Shown in pieces: positions 33,195 through 41,894 of a stretch of DNA of 64,000 bases. Source of the stretch: Candidatus Binataceae bacterium (lineage in GTDB: Bacteria > Desulfobacterota > Binatia > Binatales > Binataceae); assembly GCA_015478645.1 (NCBI GenBank), contig JADMIL010000001.1, positions 62,001 to 126,000 of the forward strand. Reading direction: 5' to 3'. Positions within the stretch are counted from its first letter, which is position 1. Every line of letters begins with the position of its first letter. The translations under genes and the position numbers were made by a program. The notes beneath the pieces were generated by a model. It worked only from the letters and a program-made list of their open reading frames with translations. It was not told the origin of the DNA and did no database searches.

Positions 33195-34043
33195 CTAGAC
33201 CGTCGCGGCGCGCACGCGCGCCAGCAGCGCGGCCAGCGACTTGAGCCCATCGACCATGTGCACGCCGTACCAATGCAGGTCGCGGCCATCGATCAGAACC
33301 ACGCGGCGGCTCAGCGCGGGCGGCAGCAGCGGCTTGAGCTCGTCGACGTCTTTCGCGCCGAATTCGTAGGGCTCGTTCGGCAGCAGCACGTAGTCGGGGC
33401 GCAGCTCGAGCGCCGCCGCCAGCGTGGTGCGCGGATAGCGCTCGCCCGCCGGCGCGTAGATATTGTTGAACCCGGCCATCCGCAGCACGTCATGCGCGTA
33501 GGTATCGCCGTTAAAGACCATCCAGGGGTTTTTCCAGATCGGACAAAAAACCCGGAAGCGCAGCTTGTTCCACGCGCCGAGTCCGGTCTCGATTTCGCTG
33601 ACCGAGCGCACGATCTCGCGCGCCATCGCGCCCGCTTCGGCCGGCCGTCCGACCACCGCGCCGAGTTTGAGGATCGCTTCGACCGCCGCCGCGATCGATC
33701 GCGGATAGGTCGTGAACACCGCCACCCCGCCTGCGCGGATCCGCTCGATATCCTCGCGGCGATTCTCCTCGGCGTTGGCGATCACGAGATCGGGCCGCAG
33801 CGCGAGGATTGCGGGCACGTCGGGATTCTTGGTGCCGCCGATTTTCACCACCGACGCGACCGCCGCGGCTGGTTCGATACAAAAGCGCGTGACGCCGGCG
33901 ATCTCGCTGCCGCAGCCGAAAGCGAAGAGCGTCTCGGTCCAGCTTGGCACCAGCGAAACGATACGCCGCGGCGGCTCCTGCAGCTCGAGGGGCACGCCGA
34001 GATCGTCTACCGTCCGCATCCAGGCCATTTTACGTTCAACCAT
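33195..34043 (-). CDS. Helical-backbone metal receptor (BtuF/cobalamin-binding-like) without signal peptide
   Basis: Two-lobe periplasmic-binding-like fold of the BtuF group: RIVSLVPSWTETLFAFG, GGTKNPDVPAILALRPDLV, EENRREDIERI and the second lobe PWMVFNGDTYAHDVLR. BtuF proteins bind cobalamin or Fe-siderophores for an ABC importer. Here no signal peptide or lipobox is visible at any candidate start (ATG 34043, 34028 or 34019), and no transporter genes are adjacent, so it may act in the cytoplasm. The function is uncertain. Confidence 0.65.
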   Translation of the reverse strand: MVERKMAWMRTVDDLGVPLELQEPPRRIVSLVPSWTETLFAFGCGSEIAGVTRFCIEPAAAVASVVKIGGTKNPDVPAILALRPDLVIANAEENRREDIERIRAGGVAVFTTYPRSIAAAVEAILKLGAVVGRPAEAGAMAREIVRSVSEIETGLGAWNKLRFRVFCPIWKNPWMVFNGDTYAHDVLRMAGFNNIYAPAGERYPRTTLAAALELRPDYVLLPNEPYEFGAKDVDELKPLLPPALSRRVVLIDGRDLHWYGVHMVDGLKSLAALLARVRAATV

Positions 34044-34280
34044 TCGCAGGGGATCGCCCGGCGTCATTCGCCCGCATCTCAGTAGTGCGGTGAAGGTACT
34101 CAAGCCCGCCGAACCGCTCAAGTACGCGCCGCGCAATGCCGATCGAACTTGCCCTTCCGGCGCCCAGTCTCGAACGCATGGCACACGCACCTGAAACAGA
34201 TCGCGGCGGAGGACGCTGTTACGCGCCATCCGCCGCGATCGTGGTTTTTGCCAGCCGCGCGGCCGGCGACGATTCGATCG

Positions 34281-35588
34281 TCAGGCCGACGCCTGCAGCA
34301 GGTCCGGGCGCCCGACCATTTCGGCCTTGCCGCTGATCTTGACCGATCCGGGCTTGCGACTGAAAGGATCCTCGAGGCCGAGTTCCTTGCCGATGTCGCG
34401 CAGCGCCGGGACCACTTCCTTGCCCAGCAGTTCGACGCAGCGACGCCGATCCTTGAGCGGTGAAGGGCCGTCGAGCCAGAACGAGAAGATGCCGGGCCGC
34501 AGCACTTCGAGCACGTGGCGCAGCTTCGGCACGATCGTTTTGGGCGTGCCGGTGATCATCTGCGACTCCTTTAGCCACTGCGGATAGGTGTCGTAGAGCT
34601 TCTTCTTGAGCGCCTGCAGATCCGCGTCGTCGACCGGATCGTGGTCCACCATGCCATTGATGTTGCCGGGCAGGTTCGGATTAGCCGCCTGTGCGGCCAG
34701 CCGCCGTGTCGCCTCCTTCGAGTTGTAGCCCGGAGGAAACATCCATTCCGGCCGCGCGAAATGCGAGAAGCCGCCGCCGAACAGGAAGTTCTTGCCCAAC
34801 TCTTCGGCCTTCTCTTCGGTATCGGCGCAGAACACCGGCTGCAGATAGCCGAAATTCTCCGGCCCGGCCTGGTAGCCGAGATCGGCGGCGCGCTTGGCGT
34901 ACATGTTGTACATTTCGAGCGTGGGTCCGAGCAGCGTCGCCAGCGCGACATACGGATAGCGATGGTCGGCGCACCATTTCACCGTCTCGGGGCTGATCAA
35001 CCCGGGAATCCAGATCGGCGGATGCGGCTTCTGCAGCGGCAGCACCCACGGATTGACGAAGCGATAATGGAAGTGCTTGCCCTCCCAGCGAAACGGACCG
35101 GGCTTGGTCCAGGCCGCCAGGATCAGATCGTGCGCCTCGTCGAAGTATTCGCGGTTGTACGCCGGATTCGCGTTATTGGCGAGCTGCTCGCTACCCGCGC
35201 CGCGCACCCATCCGGGCACCAGGCGTCCGCCCGAGATCATATCGATCATGGCCAGCTCTTCGGCCATGCGCAGCGGATTCGCCACGGTCGGAATCGGGTT
35301 GCCGAGCAGCACGATCTTGGCCCGCTTGGTCGCGCGCGCCAGCACCGCCGCCTCAACGTCCATCACCGCGCCCATGCAAAACGGCGTGCCGTGATGCTCG
35401 TTAAGCATCAGGCCGTCGAAGCCCAGCTCGTCGCACAGAATCTTCTCATCGATATATTCGTTGAGCAGGCGGGCGCCGGTCGGCGCGTCGAAGAACTTGT
35501 TGGGCACACCGAAAAAACTGCGCCGCTTGAAGACCTCGTCCTCTGGCACCGCGTGATATGCCCGTTCGGTGAAAAACATTATATGCAT
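34281..35588 (-). CDS. Luciferase-like flavin/F420 monooxygenase, tandem copy 1
   Basis: A 435-residue LLM-class protein: MHIMFFTERAYH, LNEHHGTPFCMG, AKIVLLGNPIPTV, GGRLVPGWVRGAGSEQ and PPIWIPGLISPE. The EHH motif and the extended C-terminal region are typical of two-component, FMN-dependent LLM enzymes. GGGAGG lies eight bases before the ATG. It is a close paralogue of the gene 183 bp upstream, with a nearly identical central segment at the DNA level (see repeat entries). Substrate unknown; oxygenation of an alkyl or terpenoid ketone is a possibility. Confidence 0.85.
   Translation of the reverse strand: MHIMFFTERAYHAVPEDEVFKRRSFFGVPNKFFDAPTGARLLNEYIDEKILCDELGFDGLMLNEHHGTPFCMGAVMDVEAAVLARATKRAKIVLLGNPIPTVANPLRMAEELAMIDMISGGRLVPGWVRGAGSEQLANNANPAYNREYFDEAHDLILAAWTKPGPFRWEGKHFHYRFVNPWVLPLQKPHPPIWIPGLISPETVKWCADHRYPYVALATLLGPTLEMYNMYAKRAADLGYQAGPENFGYLQPVFCADTEEKAEELGKNFLFGGGFSHFARPEWMFPPGYNSKEATRRLAAQAANPNLPGNINGMVDHDPVDDADLQALKKKLYDTYPQWLKESQMITGTPKTIVPKLRHVLEVLRPGIFSFWLDGPSPLKDRRRCVELLGKEVVPALRDIGKELGLEDPFSRKPGSVKISGKAEMVGRPDLLQASA
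34969..35117. repeat. 149-bp identical tract shared with the neighbouring paralogue (copy 1)
   Basis: By eye the tract is identical to 36456-36604, offset 1487 bp, including third codon positions. The flanking parts of the two genes differ at many silent sites. Confidence 0.9.
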
Positions 35589-35650
35589 AGAGCAGACCTC
35601 CCCGAATTCGATTTGTTCATCCGCCAGCGTGCGGCCGGCGTTTCAGTCCG

Positions 35651-35679
35651 ATTATCCCTAGTCTTTTTCACTATCAGAA
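35651..35679 (-). promoter_or_regulatory. Candidate promoter of LLM copy 1
   Basis: Minus-strand TTCTGA (35674-35679), 17-bp spacer, GATAAT (35651-35656). The -10 is good and the -35 weak. Confidence 0.35.
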
Positions 35680-35770
35680 CCGCTCATTTTTGGCGAATCG
35701 CAGTCCGTTCGCCAAAGCCATTACCTGCAGGCAAATGCTGCGCCGCCAATCCATGCGGTCGCCGCGCACC

Positions 35771-37075
35771 CTACAGCGCAGCCAACGCGGCCGGCGATCC
35801 GACCCGCTCGGCCACGCCCGACGACGGCAGCGGACGCGAACCTGGCGCCACTTCAAACGGATCCTTGAGGCCCAGTTCCTTGCCGATCTCGCGCACCGCC
35901 GGCATCACCTCGGTGCCGAGCAGCTTCAGGCAGGTCATGCGATCGGCGAGCGGCGCCGGTCCGTCGAGCCAGAACGAGAAGATTCCCGGCCGCAGCACCT
36001 CGAGCACCTTGCGCAGCTTTGGGATCACGCTCTTGGGCGTGCCGGTGATGATCTGCAGCGACTCTTTCGCGCCGTCGTAGGTATCGTAGACCGCCTTCTT
36101 GATCGCCGCGATATCGCTCAGCGAATGCAGATGCTGCGGGATGAGCGTCTTGCCCGGCAGATTCGGATTCGAGTAGAGCGCCGCCAGCCGCCGCGTCGCC
36201 TCCTTCGAGTTGTAGCCCGGCGGGAACATCCATTCCGGCCGCGCGAAGTTCGCGAAGCCGCCGCCGAACAGGAAGTTGCGCCCCAGCGCGTCGGCCTTCT
36301 CCTCGGTCTCGTGAACGAAGATCGGCTGCAGGTAGCCGAAATTCTCCGGCCCGGCCTGATAGCCGTGGCGCGCCGCCTCGGTCGTGTACATGTCCCACAT
36401 CTCGAGTGTCGGGCCGAGCATCGTCGCCAGCGCCACGTACGGGTACTTATGCGCCGCGCACCATTTCACCGTCTCGGGGCTGATCAACCCGGGAATCCAG
36501 ATCGGCGGATGCGGCTTCTGCAGCGGCAGCACCCACGGATTGACGAAGCGATAATGGAAGTGCTTGCCCTCCCAGCGAAACGGACCGGGCTTGGTCCAGG
36601 CCGCGAGAATCAGATCGTGCGCCTCGTCGAAATACTCGCGGTTGTAGGCCGGATTCGCGTTGTTGGCGAGCTGCTCGCTGCCCGCGCCACGCACCCATCC
36701 GGGCACCAGGCGGCCGCCCGAGATCATATCGATCATGGCCAGCTCTTCGGCCAGCCGCAGCGGATTCGCCACCGTCGGAATCGGATTGCCGAGCAGGACG
36801 ATCTTGACCCGCTTGGTCGCGCGCGCCAGCACCGCCGCTTCGACGTCCATCACCGCGCCCATGCAAAACGGCGTGCCGTGATGCTCGTTGAGCATCACGC
36901 CGTCGAAGCCCAGCTCGTCGGTGTAGATTTTCTCGTCGAGATATTGATTGAGCAACACGGCGCCCTTGGCCGCGTCGAAGAACGTATTCGGCACGCCGAA
37001 GAAGCTGCGCCGTCGCAGCACCTCTTCCTCGGGCACGTGATGATACGCGCGCTCCGTGAACCACATTATATGCAC
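35771..37075 (-). CDS. Luciferase-like flavin/F420 monooxygenase, tandem copy 2
   Basis: Close paralogue of the gene at 34281-35588 and the same length within one residue. It shares all family motifs: FTERAYH, LNEHHGTPFCMG, GGRLVPGWVRGAGSEQ and PIWIPGLISPE. The two differ most after about residue 300 and at the C-terminus, suggesting different partners or substrates. The start is GTG 37075, supported by GGGAG eight bases upstream and by alignment with the ATG of copy 1. It follows an alpha/beta hydrolase gene after 20 bp and is probably its operon partner. Confidence 0.85.
   Translation of the reverse strand: MHIMWFTERAYHHVPEEEVLRRRSFFGVPNTFFDAAKGAVLLNQYLDEKIYTDELGFDGVMLNEHHGTPFCMGAVMDVEAAVLARATKRVKIVLLGNPIPTVANPLRLAEELAMIDMISGGRLVPGWVRGAGSEQLANNANPAYNREYFDEAHDLILAAWTKPGPFRWEGKHFHYRFVNPWVLPLQKPHPPIWIPGLISPETVKWCAAHKYPYVALATMLGPTLEMWDMYTTEAARHGYQAGPENFGYLQPIFVHETEEKADALGRNFLFGGGFANFARPEWMFPPGYNSKEATRRLAALYSNPNLPGKTLIPQHLHSLSDIAAIKKAVYDTYDGAKESLQIITGTPKSVIPKLRKVLEVLRPGIFSFWLDGPAPLADRMTCLKLLGTEVMPAVREIGKELGLKDPFEVAPGSRPLPSSGVAERVGSPAALAAL
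36456..36604. repeat. 149-bp identical tract shared with the neighbouring paralogue (copy 2)
   Basis: Partner of 34969-35117. Identity ends abruptly at both sides: C/G differences at 34968/36455 and 35118/36605. Confidence 0.9.
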
Positions 37076-37095
37076 GGTCGCTTCTCCCGCTTAGC

Positions 37096-37887
37096 TCATC
37101 CGAGGAACGCCGATACTTCCTTGACGAACTCGGCCGACTGCTCGACTTCGGGCATATGTCCGCACTTATCGATCGTGACCAGCTTGGCGCCGGCGATCTG
37201 TTTCTTGTAAAGCTCGGCGACGCTCAGCGGGACCACTTTGTCCTGCTTGCCCCACACCAGCAGCGTCGGCAGGCCGACCACGTTCTCGAGCAGGTTGGCC
37301 ATGCTCTGGGTGAACATGTACGGCTGCCATGCGATGCGCGCGGTTTCGGCGCGGGCCTCTTCCCATTCCTCGTATTGCGTGGGAGTCTGCTCGCCGCCGA
37401 ACATCGCCGAGAAGTCGCCGGCGTTGTGAATATCGGCGACGTTCGCGTTGAGATAGTTGCGCGCGGTCAGCGTGAACATGTCCATGATCTCGCCCGACGG
37501 CGGACGCAGGCCCGCGGCACCGACCAGCACCATCTTGCCGAACTGCGCGCTGTTGGCCGTCGCCATCTCGGCCGCCAGCCATCCGCCGAGCGAAAACCCG
37601 ATCACGTCGACCGGCGCCAGTTTCTGCTCGCGGATAAACCGCGCGTAGAAGTTGCCCAGATCGCGCATGTCCATGATCCAGTTGGCCTGCGGGGTCTTGC
37701 CATAGCCGGGATGCAGCGGAATATGGAGAGTCCGTTTTTCGGCCAGCGCCGTCATCCACTTGGCCGGTCCGGGGAAGCCCAGCTCGCCATGAAACACCAG
37801 CAGGGGCTTGCCCGTGCCAGCCTTGAGCACCTTGAGTTCCGTCGCCCCGACCGGAAACTTTACTTCAGTGAAAAAGTTGTCCGCCAT
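37096..37887 (-). CDS. Alpha/beta hydrolase paired with LLM monooxygenase
   Basis: Alpha/beta-hydrolase fold: nucleophile elbow GFSLGG, acid Asp in LVWGKQDKVVP, His in KCGHMPEVEQ. It lacks the HGG oxyanion motif and has HGELGFPG. The 263-residue size and motif set fit C-C bond hydrolases and esterases. It is the first gene of a minus-strand run with the LLM gene 20 bp downstream. This layout fits oxidation of a substrate to an ester or dioxo compound followed by hydrolysis. That pathway is inference; no substrate is shown. Confidence 0.85.
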   Translation of the reverse strand: MADNFFTEVKFPVGATELKVLKAGTGKPLLVFHGELGFPGPAKWMTALAEKRTLHIPLHPGYGKTPQANWIMDMRDLGNFYARFIREQKLAPVDVIGFSLGGWLAAEMATANSAQFGKMVLVGAAGLRPPSGEIMDMFTLTARNYLNANVADIHNAGDFSAMFGGEQTPTQYEEWEEARAETARIAWQPYMFTQSMANLLENVVGLPTLLVWGKQDKVVPLSVAELYKKQIAGAKLVTIDKCGHMPEVEQSAEFVKEVSAFLG

Positions 37888-38145
37888 CTCGCTCTATCTC
37901 CAACTTCAAATTGTTCGCTTCGTTGCAACGGTGCGAATTCTCTCCGTCGTGCCGACGCGCGCCACCAACGCCTCGCGCTTGAGCCCACCGTCGTCTCAGC
38001 CGTGCGGCAGATTGTGCCGCCGGCGCAAATATAACCCGAAGTCCGCGCCAAATGAAAACGGTCGCTTGTCTTGTAATGTGCCGCGCGGGCGACCGACAGC
38101 GCCGCCGATTTCGACTAAGCTCAGGCAATTGAGGTAGCGCCCGCC

Positions 38146-39498
38146 ATGCCGATCCCGATTGCCGATTTCGCCCTCCAGCGCGACGCCTTCAGCAGCGCCG
38201 CGATGCGCCGCGTGTTTTGCGACGAAACCCGCCTCCAGCGCTATCTCGACTTCGAGTCCGCGCTGGCTCGCGTGCAGGCGCGCCTCGGAATGATTCCGGC
38301 GCCGGCCGCCGTTGAAATCGCCCGCCATGCGCGCGTCGCAATCCTCGACCTCGACGCGCTGCGCGCCCGCACCGAACTGGTCGGCGCGCCGGTGCTGCCG
38401 ATCGTCGAGCAATTGGCGGCACATTGCGCCGGCGATCTCGGCAACTGGTGCCATTGGGGCGCGACCACCCAGGATGTGACCGACACCGCGACCGTGATGC
38501 AGATGCGCGACGCACTGGCGCTGATCGAAGACGACCTCGCCGCAATCGCCGATACGCTGGCCGGGCTGGCCGCACGCTGGCGTGACACACCAATGGCCGG
38601 CCGCACCAATCTGCAGCAGGCGGTGCCGATCACCTTCGGCTTCAAGGCGGCGGGCTACCTCGCCGCAATCGAGCGCCATCGCCTGCGGCTGGGCGAACTT
38701 CGCCCGCGCGTGCTCGTCGGCCAATTCGGCGGCGCGGCCGGCACGCTCGCCGCGCTCGGCACCCGTGGCCTAGAGGTGCAGGCCGCGCTGATGGACGAGC
38801 TTGGCCTCGGCGCGCCCGAGATCGCCTGGCATACCCATCGCGACCGCGTCGCCGAAACCGGCGCATGGCTCGCACTGGTCACCGGCACGCTTGGCAAAAT
38901 CGCCACCGACATCAAACTGATGATGCAGACCGAGGTCGGCGAGACCTTCGAGCCTTACGCCGCGGGCCGCGGTTCAAGCAGCACGATGCCGCAAAAGCGC
39001 AATCCCGTCGCCTGTACCTATATCCTCGCCTGCGCCGCGATGGTGCGGCAGCAGGCCGCCGCGCTGTTCGACGCGATGGTCGAGGATCACGAGCGCGCGT
39101 CGGGCGCGTGGCAAATCGAATGGGTCGCCGTGCCCGAAATCTTTATGCTCAGCGCGGGTGCGCTCGCCCACAGCCGCGCGATGCTGGCCGGCCTCGAGAT
39201 CGATCCGATCCGGATGCGCGCCAATCTCGATTTGAGCGGTGGCCTGATGCTCGCCGAGGCCGTGATGATGGCGCTGGCAACCCCTCTCGGCCGCCAGCAT
39301 GCGCATGACCTGGTGCAGACGCTAGGCCGGCGCGCCGCCCTCGAGTCGCGCCCCTTCATCGATCTGCTCGCCGCGGATCCCGAGGTCTCCGCCCATCTCG
39401 ATCGCCCCGCGCTCGCGCGGCTGCTCGATCCGGTGAACTATCTCGGCCTCGCCGGTGCGATGGTCGATCGGGTGCTCGCCGGCCGCCCGCCGCGCTAA
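38146..39498 (+). CDS. Adenylosuccinate lyase/fumarase superfamily lyase, PcaB-like
   Basis: The superfamily signature GSSTMPQKRNP carries the flexible catalytic loop Ser. The upstream GATTQDVTDTA and the substrate-binding TNLQQAVPITFG are also present. These features, the 450-residue length and the N-terminus match 3-carboxy-cis,cis-muconate cycloisomerase (PcaB) better than purB or argH. No other pca genes are in the window, so a role in protocatechuate catabolism is inference. It is divergent from the hydrolase gene, with a 258-bp gap that shows no further gene. Confidence 0.8.
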   Translation: MPIPIADFALQRDAFSSAAMRRVFCDETRLQRYLDFESALARVQARLGMIPAPAAVEIARHARVAILDLDALRARTELVGAPVLPIVEQLAAHCAGDLGNWCHWGATTQDVTDTATVMQMRDALALIEDDLAAIADTLAGLAARWRDTPMAGRTNLQQAVPITFGFKAAGYLAAIERHRLRLGELRPRVLVGQFGGAAGTLAALGTRGLEVQAALMDELGLGAPEIAWHTHRDRVAETGAWLALVTGTLGKIATDIKLMMQTEVGETFEPYAAGRGSSSTMPQKRNPVACTYILACAAMVRQQAAALFDAMVEDHERASGAWQIEWVAVPEIFMLSAGALAHSRAMLAGLEIDPIRMRANLDLSGGLMLAEAVMMALATPLGRQHAHDLVQTLGRRAALESRPFIDLLAADPEVSAHLDRPALARLLDPVNYLGLAGAMVDRVLAGRPPR

Positions 39499-39592
39499 AC
39501 GCTAAATCATCCGCCGCCGCCCGATCGCTACCGATGCGCCCGCTCAATCGTTATACTGCCCTCAGGCTGATCGTGCGGGAGGTGACGCGGCG

Positions 39593-40234
39593 GTGGATTT
39601 GCTGGAAGCACGCGAGCGGATGGTGATCGAACAGCTCGAGAGCCGCGGGATCAGCGACGCCCGCGTGCTCGACGCGATGCGCGCGGTCGCCCGCGATCGG
39701 TTTATCCCGCCCGAATTTATCGACCACGCCTACGACGACGGCCCACTGCCGATCGGCTCCGAACAGACCATCTCGCAACCCTACATGGTCGCCCTGATGA
39801 GCGAAGTCGCGGCGCTCACCGGTGGCGAACGAATCCTCGAAATCGGCACCGGCTCCGGCTACCAGGCCGCCGTGCTTGCCCGGCTGGCGGCGCAGGTCTA
39901 TTCGGTCGAGACCATCCCCGGACTCCACGATCGCGCGCGCGTGATTCTCGCCGCGATGGGCTACAACAATATCCACCTGCGCGTGTCCGACGGCTCCGAC
40001 GGATGGCCCGAGCAGGCGCCCTACGACGCGATTATCGTCACCGCCGCGATGCCTGGTGTGGCGCGCCCGCTGCTCGATCAACTCGCGCCCGGCGGCCGGC
40101 TGATCGCGCCAATCGGCGAAGATGAATTGCAGACGCTGGTGCGGCTGTCGCGCGTCAACGGCGAGTGGCGCGAGGATTATTTCGGCGAATGCCGCTTCGT
40201 CAAAATGACCGGCAAGCTCGGCTTCCAGGATTGA
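39593..40234 (+). CDS. pcm: Protein-L-isoaspartate O-methyltransferase
   Basis: Repairs isoaspartyl residues in damaged proteins using SAM. RDRFIPPEFIDHAYDDGPLPIG, EQTISQPYMVALM and the SAM motif EIGTGSGYQAAVLA are diagnostic. The start is GTG 39593, supported by GGAGGTGA seven bases upstream. It is followed by an nlpD-like gene, the same pcm-nlpD order known from gammaproteobacteria, here separated by a MITE-like element. Confidence 0.95.
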   Translation: MDLLEARERMVIEQLESRGISDARVLDAMRAVARDRFIPPEFIDHAYDDGPLPIGSEQTISQPYMVALMSEVAALTGGERILEIGTGSGYQAAVLARLAAQVYSVETIPGLHDRARVILAAMGYNNIHLRVSDGSDGWPEQAPYDAIIVTAAMPGVARPLLDQLAPGGRLIAPIGEDELQTLVRLSRVNGEWREDYFGECRFVKMTGKLGFQD

Positions 40235-40267
40235 ACCGCCGCCCGCCGCGGGCGCCGAGGGCATTAG

Positions 40268-40375
40268 GGAACCTCTGCACAAGTTAGGTTGTCATTCTGA
40301 GCGCAGCGAAGAATCCCGGATCCGGGACCCATGCGCTTCGCTCAGGGTGACACCAGAGCCTTGTGCAGGGGTTCC
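40268..40375. mobile_element. MITE/REP-like element, 108 bp, with 4-bp target duplication
   Basis: Terminal inverted repeats GGAACCTCTGCACAAG (40268-40283) and CTTGTGCAGGGGTTCC (40360-40375) match at 15 of 16 positions. TTAG directly flanks both ends (40264-40267 and 40376-40379). Inside are a second, imperfect inverted repeat built on GTCATTCTGAGCG and the 14-bp palindrome TCCCGGATCCGGGA (40314-40327). The element is non-coding. The inner CATTCTGAGC repeat is reminiscent of short intergenic repeats common in several environmental phyla. Confidence 0.75.
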
Positions 40376-40403
40376 TTAGCGGAGGCGTGGATGTGGTGGT
40401 GAT

Positions 40404-41198
40404 GTGGAATCACGAGTCGCAGATCGATCATCCCGGCTGACCGTATTGGGTGGCGCGCCGCGGCGCTCGTACATCATTCTCGGCTGCGCGCTGGCGGCCG
40501 CGATCATTCTGGCGGGATGCGGCACAGCCGACACGTCAACCTCCGCCTACCGCAGCGCCTACTCGTCCGCACGTGCGGGCGGCGAGAATCACATCGTTCA
40601 GCCGGGCGAAACTATCTACCATATCGCGCAGGTCTATGGCGTCAGCACCAGCGCCCTGATGGCCGCCAACGGGATCAGCGATCCGCATGATCTGCGCGTC
40701 GGCCAGATCATGGTGATTCCCGCCGGCGACGCGCCGACCGCCTTCGCCCGCTCCGACCGCTGGTCGGTGCCGCGCGCCGATCGGCAATTCGCGTGGCCGG
40801 TCGCCGCTGGCATGGTCTCGTCACCGTTCGGGATGCGCCACGGGGTGATGCATGACGGCGTCGATATCGCGGCGCCGGCCGGCACTCCAGTGCTCGCCGC
40901 CGACGACGGCACGGTGATCTTCGCTGGCCGCGAACGCGGCTACGGCAATCTCGTCATCGTGCAGCATCGCGGCGGCTACGCGACGGTCTACGGCCACAAT
41001 CGGCGCAATCTCGTGAGCACCGGCGCGATCGTGGCGCGCGGCCAGGAGATCGCCGAGATGGGCGCGACCGGCCGGGCCAGCGGTCCCAATCTGCATTTCG
41101 AGGTGCGCTACGAAAACCACGCGCAAAATCCGCTCGCCTATCTGCCTGAGCCCGATCATTCCACCTCGATCAGCTTTGCCCGGCTGGGCGGCTCCTAG
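40404..41198 (+). CDS. NlpD-like lipoprotein with LysM and LytM (M23) domains
   Basis: Lipobox LAGC at about residue 39 follows a hydrophobic signal. A LysM domain (about 62-107; HIVQPGETIYHIAQVYGVS) binds peptidoglycan. The M23/LytM domain (about 125-245) has HDGVDIAAP and YGHN, but the usual HLH of the active site reads GPNLHFEVR, so the first His is Asn. E. coli NlpD, a non-catalytic amidase activator, also lacks this His. Together with its place after pcm this argues for an NlpD-type activator of cell-wall amidases rather than an endopeptidase. Confidence 0.8.
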   Translation: MESRVADRSSRLTVLGGAPRRSYIILGCALAAAIILAGCGTADTSTSAYRSAYSSARAGGENHIVQPGETIYHIAQVYGVSTSALMAANGISDPHDLRVGQIMVIPAGDAPTAFARSDRWSVPRADRQFAWPVAAGMVSSPFGMRHGVMHDGVDIAAPAGTPVLAADDGTVIFAGRERGYGNLVIVQHRGGYATVYGHNRRNLVSTGAIVARGQEIAEMGATGRASGPNLHFEVRYENHAQNPLAYLPEPDHSTSISFARLGGS

Positions 41199-41251
41199 TA
41201 TTCTTGAGCGCCGCCCATTGCGGGCGGCATGATTTATTGGCGGCGGGCGAG

Positions 41252-41773
41252 ATGACCAACGACGAACTGAAAAACCTGATTCGTGACATTCCCGACTTCC
41301 CTCAGCCCGGCATCTTGTTCCGCGACATCACGCCGCTAATCAGCGACGCGCGCGGACTTGCCGCCGTGGTCGATCAGATCGCCGCGCCGTGGCTCGGCAA
41401 AGTCGATCTCGTGCTGGGGATCGAGTCGCGCGGCTTCATTGTCGGCGCGCCGGTCGCCTACCGGCTGGGCGTCGGCCTGACGATCGCGCGCAAGCCCGGC
41501 AAGCTGCCGTACCGCACGGTCGACGAGAGCTACGATCTCGAGTACGGCAGCGCGTCCCTTCAGATGCATGAGGACGCACTCGCCGGCCATTGCCGAATCC
41601 TGATCGTCGACGACCTGCTGGCGACCGGCGGCACCGCGCTGGCCGCGATTCGTCTGGTCAATCGCCTCGGCAGCGAAGTCGTGGGCTGCTCGTTCATAAT
41701 CGAGCTCAACGCGCTCGAGGGCCGCGCGCGTCTGGCTCCGGTCAACTGCACGGCGCTGATCGAGTATGCTTAG
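41252..41773 (+). CDS. apt: Adenine phosphoribosyltransferase
   Basis: Salvages adenine with PRPP to AMP. The PRPP-binding motif ILIVDDLLATGGTA and the family features FPQPGILFRDITPL, GIESRGFI and RKPGKLPY are present. Its 173 residues are the usual length. ATG 41252 (MTNDELKNLI) is chosen; the frame extends 16 residues upstream to 41204, nearly touching the nlpD-like gene. GGCGGGCGAG immediately precedes the ATG. Confidence 0.95.
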   Translation: MTNDELKNLIRDIPDFPQPGILFRDITPLISDARGLAAVVDQIAAPWLGKVDLVLGIESRGFIVGAPVAYRLGVGLTIARKPGKLPYRTVDESYDLEYGSASLQMHEDALAGHCRILIVDDLLATGGTALAAIRLVNRLGSEVVGCSFIIELNALEGRARLAPVNCTALIEYA

Positions 41774-41894
41774 ATGCGGTGTCCGCAGCCCTCCACGCCG
41801 GGACGGATTCTGACTGCCGCACAGCTCCGCGCGATCAACTGCGGATCGATCAAGCTCCGCTGATTGCGGCGTTGCAGCCGTCGCGAAGATTCTC

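Noticed and set aside
40268-40375. A simple rho-independent terminator after pcm
   Set aside because: The structure is far too long, has no U-tract, and has inverted termini with a TTAG target duplication, which indicates a mobile element.
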